This document shows positions 11,063-14,438 of a stretch of DNA of 14,438 nucleotides, one piece after another (positions within the stretch are counted from its first letter, which is position 1; every line of letters begins with the position of its first letter). The notes below the pieces were generated by a model. That model made no database searches and was not told where the DNA came from. It saw nothing but the letters and a program-made list of their open reading frames with translations. The stretch lies in assembly GCA_964636965.1 (NCBI GenBank), contig CAZWST010000041.1, positions 1 to 14,438 on the forward strand, given 5' to 3'. The DNA comes from CAG-582 sp964636965 (GTDB lineage: Bacteria; Bacillota_I; Bacilli_A; RF39; UBA660). The position numbers and the translations under genes are program-made.

Positions 11063-13648
11063 ATGAATTTTTCTTCTGAAAAAATACAAAAAATATATGA
11101 ACATTTGAAAACTAATGAGGATGGTTTATCAGAAGTAGAAGCCAATAAAAGATTAAGTAAACACGGTTTTAATGCATTAGTTGAAAAAAAAGGTAAAAGT
11201 AAGTTAAGCATATTCTTAAACCAATTCAATGATATGATGATTATTATTTTAATAATCATTGCCATCATTATGGCTATATATGGTTTCTTGTATTCTCATG
11301 AATATACAGACTCAATCGTAATTGCAGTAGTTGTTTTAATTAATGCTATTATGGGATTTATCCAAGAAGAAAAAGCAGAAGTAACCTTAGAAGGATTAAA
11401 GAAATATTCTATTACGAATGTTAAGGTTGTTAGAAAAGGCAAAACAAAAGTCGTTGATTCAAAATATTTAGTACCTGGAGATATTATTGTTCTTGAAGCA
11501 GGGGACAGGGTACCAGCAGATGCAAGAATTATAAAAGAAAGTAGTGTCTCTGTAGATGAATCAGCCTTAACGGGTGAATCTTTACCAGTAAGCAAAAATA
11601 ATAAAACATTAAGTATAAAAACTAAACAAATTCAAGATCAAACAAACATGATATTTTCTGGTTCTAGCGTAACGTCTGGAAGAGTAGAAGCAGTTGTTGT
11701 AAACACTGGTATGAATACTGAATTAGGCAAAATAGCAACATCTTTAAATACACCTTATGAGGTAGAAACACCACTTCAATTAAAAATAAAGGAAATGTCT
11801 AAAAAAATAACCACATTAATATTTGTAATTCTTGTACTAATGTTTATTTATGGAGTTATAAAAGGATATCAAATTCTTGAAATAATCATGTTATGTGTAT
11901 CTTTAGCTGTAGCAGCAATACCTGAAGGATTACCTGCAGTAATAACTATAACTTTATCAACAGGTGCTGGAGTACTTGCTCGTAAAAATACGATTGTAAG
12001 ACAAATGACAGCTGTTGAAACTTTAGGATCAACTGATATAATATGTTCCGATAAAACTGGAACTATTACTCAAAATAAAATGACAATAATTGAAACACAT
12101 ATTAAAGATGACAAGATGTTTAAAAATATTGCCTTACTTGCAAATGATGCATCCATATCAGATGATTCCTTTATTGGTGATCCAACTGAAACTTGTATGT
12201 TTGAATATTTTAAGGAAAGTACAAATATAGAAGAATTTAGATACGACCACACAAGAATAATAGATGCGCCATTTGATTCAGTAAGAAAGATGATGTCATC
12301 AGTTAATAAACTAGATGGAAAAACTTATATTTTAGTAAAGGGTAGTTTAGAAAACTTACTTGATGCTTGTTCTTATGAAATAAATAATTCTAAAAAAGTT
12401 AAGTTAAATAAATCTAAAATAGATGATATTCTCAAAACAGAGAAAAATATGGCATCTAAATCATTAAGAGTTATAGGTTTTGCTTATAAAGAATTAAAAA
12501 GTATTCCTAAAACTAGCAAGAAGGTTTTAGAAGAAGAAAGTGATTTGATTTACATTGGATCTGTTGGAATTATTGATCCTCCAAGAGATAGTGTAACTGA
12601 ATCTGTAAAAAAATGTATAAGTGCTGGTGTTAGACCAATCATGATAACAGGAGATTCTTTAGATACAGCTTGTGCAATTGCAAAATCTGTTGGAATAATA
12701 AAGAATAAAAGCGAAGGAATATTAGGTTCCGAACTCGATAAATATACAGATGATGAATTAACAGAACTAGTTGCTAAGTATAATGTTTATGCAAGAGTAA
12801 GTCCTGAGCACAAACTTCGTATAGTAAATGCATGGCAAAGAAGAGGAAAAGTAGTTGCTATGACAGGAGATGGAGTAAATGATGCTCCAGCCATTAAGGA
12901 TGCTCATGTTGGTGTTGGAATGGGGATTACCGGAACAGAGGTAACAAAATCCGTTGCTGATGTAATACTTTTAGATGATTCATTCTCAACAATAGTTGTA
13001 GCAGTTGAAGAAGGAAGAAGAATATTTTCAAATATTAGAAATAATGTAGTATATTCACTTTCAAGTAATTTTGCGGAAATATTTACTGTTATTGTTGGAA
13101 TGCTTACTGGAAACACGATACTTATACCAATTCATATCCTATTTATTGATTTAGCAACTGATTCTATTCCAAGTATATGTTTATCATTTGAAAAAGCTGA
13201 AAAAGATGTAATGAATAAAAATCCACGAGGTATAGATAAACCTTTATTTACACCATTTGTCTATGGATCTATTATTTCATCATCAGTAATAGAGACGATA
13301 TTTGTTTTATTAACATACTTCATTAGTTTAAGACATACAACTCCAGAAATAGCTGGCTCTCTTGCACTATTATCACTAGTTATGCAAGAAATAATTTATG
13401 CTGTTGTCTGCCGTAATTTAAAAGAATTAGTAATAAAACAAGGATTGTTATCTAATAAAGCTATGAATTATGGTTTAATTATTGTAATACTTATAGAGCT
13501 TTTAGTTTTTGCAACCCCTTTAGGAAGAGTAATAAGTGTAGAGACAATACCAATGAGTACACTTATGTATGTTGTATTATTTAATTTACTAAGCTTTATA
13601 ATCTATGAACTATCAAAAGTTATTTTAAGAAAAACACTAAGCGATTAA
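11063..13648 (+). CDS. P2-type calcium-translocating ATPase
   Basis: An 861-residue P-type ATPase that couples ATP hydrolysis to export of Ca2+ (or a similar cation) across the cytoplasmic membrane. All hallmarks are present: N-terminal cation-ATPase domain (1-60), TGES (170-173) in the actuator, and the phosphorylated Asp330 in CSDKTGT. There are also KGS (427-429) in the nucleotide domain, MITGD (527-531) and TGDGVNDAPA (601-610). Ca2+-site residues known from SERCA are visible: Glu288 in AIPEGLP, Asn669 and Glu672 in SSNFAEI, Thr699 and Asp700 in TM6, and Glu776 in TM8. In TM6 the usual Asn is Asp (IDLATDSIP, D696), a change at site II. Ten membrane segments are expected. GGTGAT at about 11053 serves the ATG. 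It is monocistronic, followed by the infC promoter. Confidence 0.92.
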   Translation: MNFSSEKIQKIYEHLKTNEDGLSEVEANKRLSKHGFNALVEKKGKSKLSIFLNQFNDMMIIILIIIAIIMAIYGFLYSHEYTDSIVIAVVVLINAIMGFIQEEKAEVTLEGLKKYSITNVKVVRKGKTKVVDSKYLVPGDIIVLEAGDRVPADARIIKESSVSVDESALTGESLPVSKNNKTLSIKTKQIQDQTNMIFSGSSVTSGRVEAVVVNTGMNTELGKIATSLNTPYEVETPLQLKIKEMSKKITTLIFVILVLMFIYGVIKGYQILEIIMLCVSLAVAAIPEGLPAVITITLSTGAGVLARKNTIVRQMTAVETLGSTDIICSDKTGTITQNKMTIIETHIKDDKMFKNIALLANDASISDDSFIGDPTETCMFEYFKESTNIEEFRYDHTRIIDAPFDSVRKMMSSVNKLDGKTYILVKGSLENLLDACSYEINNSKKVKLNKSKIDDILKTEKNMASKSLRVIGFAYKELKSIPKTSKKVLEEESDLIYIGSVGIIDPPRDSVTESVKKCISAGVRPIMITGDSLDTACAIAKSVGIIKNKSEGILGSELDKYTDDELTELVAKYNVYARVSPEHKLRIVNAWQRRGKVVAMTGDGVNDAPAIKDAHVGVGMGITGTEVTKSVADVILLDDSFSTIVVAVEEGRRIFSNIRNNVVYSLSSNFAEIFTVIVGMLTGNTILIPIHILFIDLATDSIPSICLSFEKAEKDVMNKNPRGIDKPLFTPFVYGSIISSSVIETIFVLLTYFISLRHTTPEIAGSLALLSLVMQEIIYAVVCRNLKELVIKQGLLSNKAMNYGLIIVILIELLVFATPLGRVISVETIPMSTLMYVVLFNLLSFIIYELSKVILRKTLSD

Positions 13649-13667
13649 AAAAATATCAAATAATCAC

Positions 13668-13695
13668 TTGACAGTTCTTAAATATATGATATAAT
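13668..13695 (+). promoter_or_regulatory. SigA promoter of the infC operon
   Basis: TTGACA (13668-13673) and TATAAT (13690-13695) are both perfect, with a 16-nt spacer and an added extended -10 TG. This is the strongest promoter in the window, as expected for a translation operon. Confidence 0.93.
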
Positions 13696-13700
13696 CATAT

Positions 13701-13846
13701 TGTTTTAAAAAGGAAAGCGATGTATCCACATCCACCTGAGTAGCGAGTAAGCAACTAGGTAAGAAGCCATATTGTAAATAAATTTAAGAATAATTATTTA
13801 TACTATAAATGGGTTTTTTAAGTGGATACAAATGTATTCACTTTTT
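13701..13846 (+). promoter_or_regulatory. L20-type autoregulatory leader of infC-rpmI-(rplT)
   Basis: CGATGT (13718-13723) can pair with ATATTG (13769-13774), enclosing a bulged hairpin ACCTgAGT...ACTAGGT (13734-13760) followed by AAGAAGCC. The order (AAnCGAUGU, hairpin, nnAGAAGC) resembles the 23S rRNA H40-H41 region bound by ribosomal protein L20. TGTATCCAC (13721-13729) can instead pair over 9 bp with GTGGATACA (13822-13830), an antiterminator that excludes both the L20 fold and the terminator. L20-controlled attenuation of infC operons is established in Bacillus. The fold here is my manual pairing. Confidence 0.78.
13820..13846 (+). terminator. Leader attenuator terminator upstream of infC
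   Basis: AAGTGGATAC (13820-13829), loop AAAT, GTATTCACTT (13834-13843): 10 bp with one G-U, and T5 to 13846. Its 5' arm is shared with the antiterminator, so termination is conditional. It lies before the infC ribosome binding site. Confidence 0.9.
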
Positions 13847-13872
13847 AATTATTACACTGGAGGTGCGTTATC

Positions 13873-14412
13873 ATAGGAAACGTAAACAAAAAAAACGATG
13901 ATTTAGTAATTAATAATCAAATTAAGGTACCTGAACTTATGGTTATTGGTCCAAATGGAGAACAAATGGGAACAAAGAAGTTGGCTGATGCACTAACTAT
14001 CGCAAACTTTGCTGGTTTAGATTTAGTGCTTATGAATCCAGGTTCAGATCGACCTGTTGCAAAAATTATGGACTATAATAAGTTTAAATATGAAAAAAGC
14101 AAAAAACAAAAAGAAGCTTTAAAGAAACAAAGAGAAAATATGAAAGAGACTAAGGAATATCAACTATCTTATAAAATTGATATTCATGATTTCGAAACAA
14201 GAAGAAGAAATGCTCAAAATTATCTTGAAAAAGGTCATAAGATTAAGGTTACTATACGTTTTAGAGGTCGTGAACTTGCCCATACTGATTTAGGTAAAGA
14301 GACAATGTTAAGATTTGCTGAAAGTTTAAGTGAATTTTCAGAGATTGAAAGTCAACCAAAACTTGAAGGTAAGACTATGATGATGATGCTAAATCCAAAG
14401 AAAGAAATATAG
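13873..14412 (+). CDS. infC: Translation initiation factor IF-3, non-canonical start codon
   Basis: IF-3 binds the 30S subunit, keeps it apart from 50S and checks start-codon/initiator pairing. The protein shows the N-domain (NNQIKVPELMVIGPNGEQMG, LADALTIA, LDLVLMNP), the KIMDYNKFKYEKSKKQKEA linker region and the C-domain (YDIHD-like YKIDIHDFETR, GHKIKVTIRFRGREL). The first in-frame ATG (13939) would delete the conserved N-terminal start. The only strong site, GGAGGTG at 13859-13865, points to AUA at 13873 (179 residues) or AUC at 13870 (180 residues). No ATG, GTG or TTG is available there in frame. Rare start codons are a known autoregulatory feature of infC. Its TAG stop overlaps the rpmI ribosome binding site. 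Confidence 0.93.
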   Translation: MGNVNKKNDDLVINNQIKVPELMVIGPNGEQMGTKKLADALTIANFAGLDLVLMNPGSDRPVAKIMDYNKFKYEKSKKQKEALKKQRENMKETKEYQLSYKIDIHDFETRRRNAQNYLEKGHKIKVTIRFRGRELAHTDLGKETMLRFAESLSEFSEIESQPKLEGKTMMMMLNPKKEI

Positions 14413-14424
14413 GAGGAAATATAT

Positions 14425-14438
14425 ATGCCAAAGAATAA
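14425..14438 (+). CDS. rpmI: Ribosomal protein L35, start only
   Basis: Only ATG CCA AAG AAT and two more bases are present (MPKN...), cut by the window edge. TAGGAGG at 14410-14416 merges the infC stop with a strong Shine-Dalgarno 8 nt before the ATG. The MPK start and the universal infC-rpmI-rplT order make L35 the expected product. Confidence 0.82.

Noticed and set aside
11011..13116. Minus-strand frames inside the Ca2+-ATPase gene
   Set aside because: All lie opposite conserved ATPase motifs and lack initiation signals.
13641..13666. Terminator between the ATPase and infC
   Set aside because: Only a 5-bp GATTA/TAATC stem with no following T-run.

Overview
The window is AT-rich DNA (roughly 25-30% G+C by eye) from a Bacillota-type bacterium. 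It has strong AGGAGG-like ribosome binding sites, TATGnTAtAAT-type extended -10 promoters, short hairpin-plus-T terminators, an infC-rpmI junction behind an L20-type leader, rpoZ, a sortase with its own thioester surface protein, and a CotD-like cysteine/histidine-rich protein. TGA and TAA both end genes and TGG is used freely for Trp, so the standard bacterial code fits. The style recalls uncultured gut Bacilli or related low-GC lineages, but no species can be named from the sequence alone.

Layout. 1-600: a nucleoside deoxyribosyltransferase-like gene of higher G+C with a hairpin-rich flank, probably acquired. 835-5193 (+): an accessory run in several short transcription units: a GyrI-like effector-binding protein and a Nudix hydrolase; a metallo-beta-lactamase-fold hydrolase and a second Nudix protein; an unknown protein; an unknown helical protein followed by an AraC-type regulator. 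5190-7001 (-): a tightly overlapped operon of three diverged paralogous two-TM membrane proteins that I do not recognise. They share an N-terminal YxGSL motif, a DKIxVLRE(I/V)K motif and a C-terminal LPV motif. 7152-7430 (+): a CotD-like small protein with its own terminator.

7454-10685 (+): a surface-display operon. A promoter is followed by a 5' leader in which one anti-Shine-Dalgarno segment can pair with either an upstream decoy Shine-Dalgarno or the true one. The large thioester (TQXA) surface protein has a long acidic Pro/Glu/Lys/Asp repeat stalk and a VPATS sorting signal. The stalk is broken by a 100-N assembly gap whose stated length does not keep the frame. A dedicated sortase overlaps its 3' end, followed by a possible 24-residue hydrophobic peptide.

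10771-14438 (+): housekeeping genes: rpoZ, a P2-type Ca2+-ATPase, and the infC-rpmI operon. The infC leader contains an rRNA-like L20 site, a 9-bp antiterminator pairing and a competing terminator, and infC appears to start at a non-canonical AUA or AUC codon.

Most notable for follow-up are the three-paralog membrane operon, the leader switch ahead of the adhesin, the adhesin/sortase pair with its repeat and gap structure, and the infC leader.
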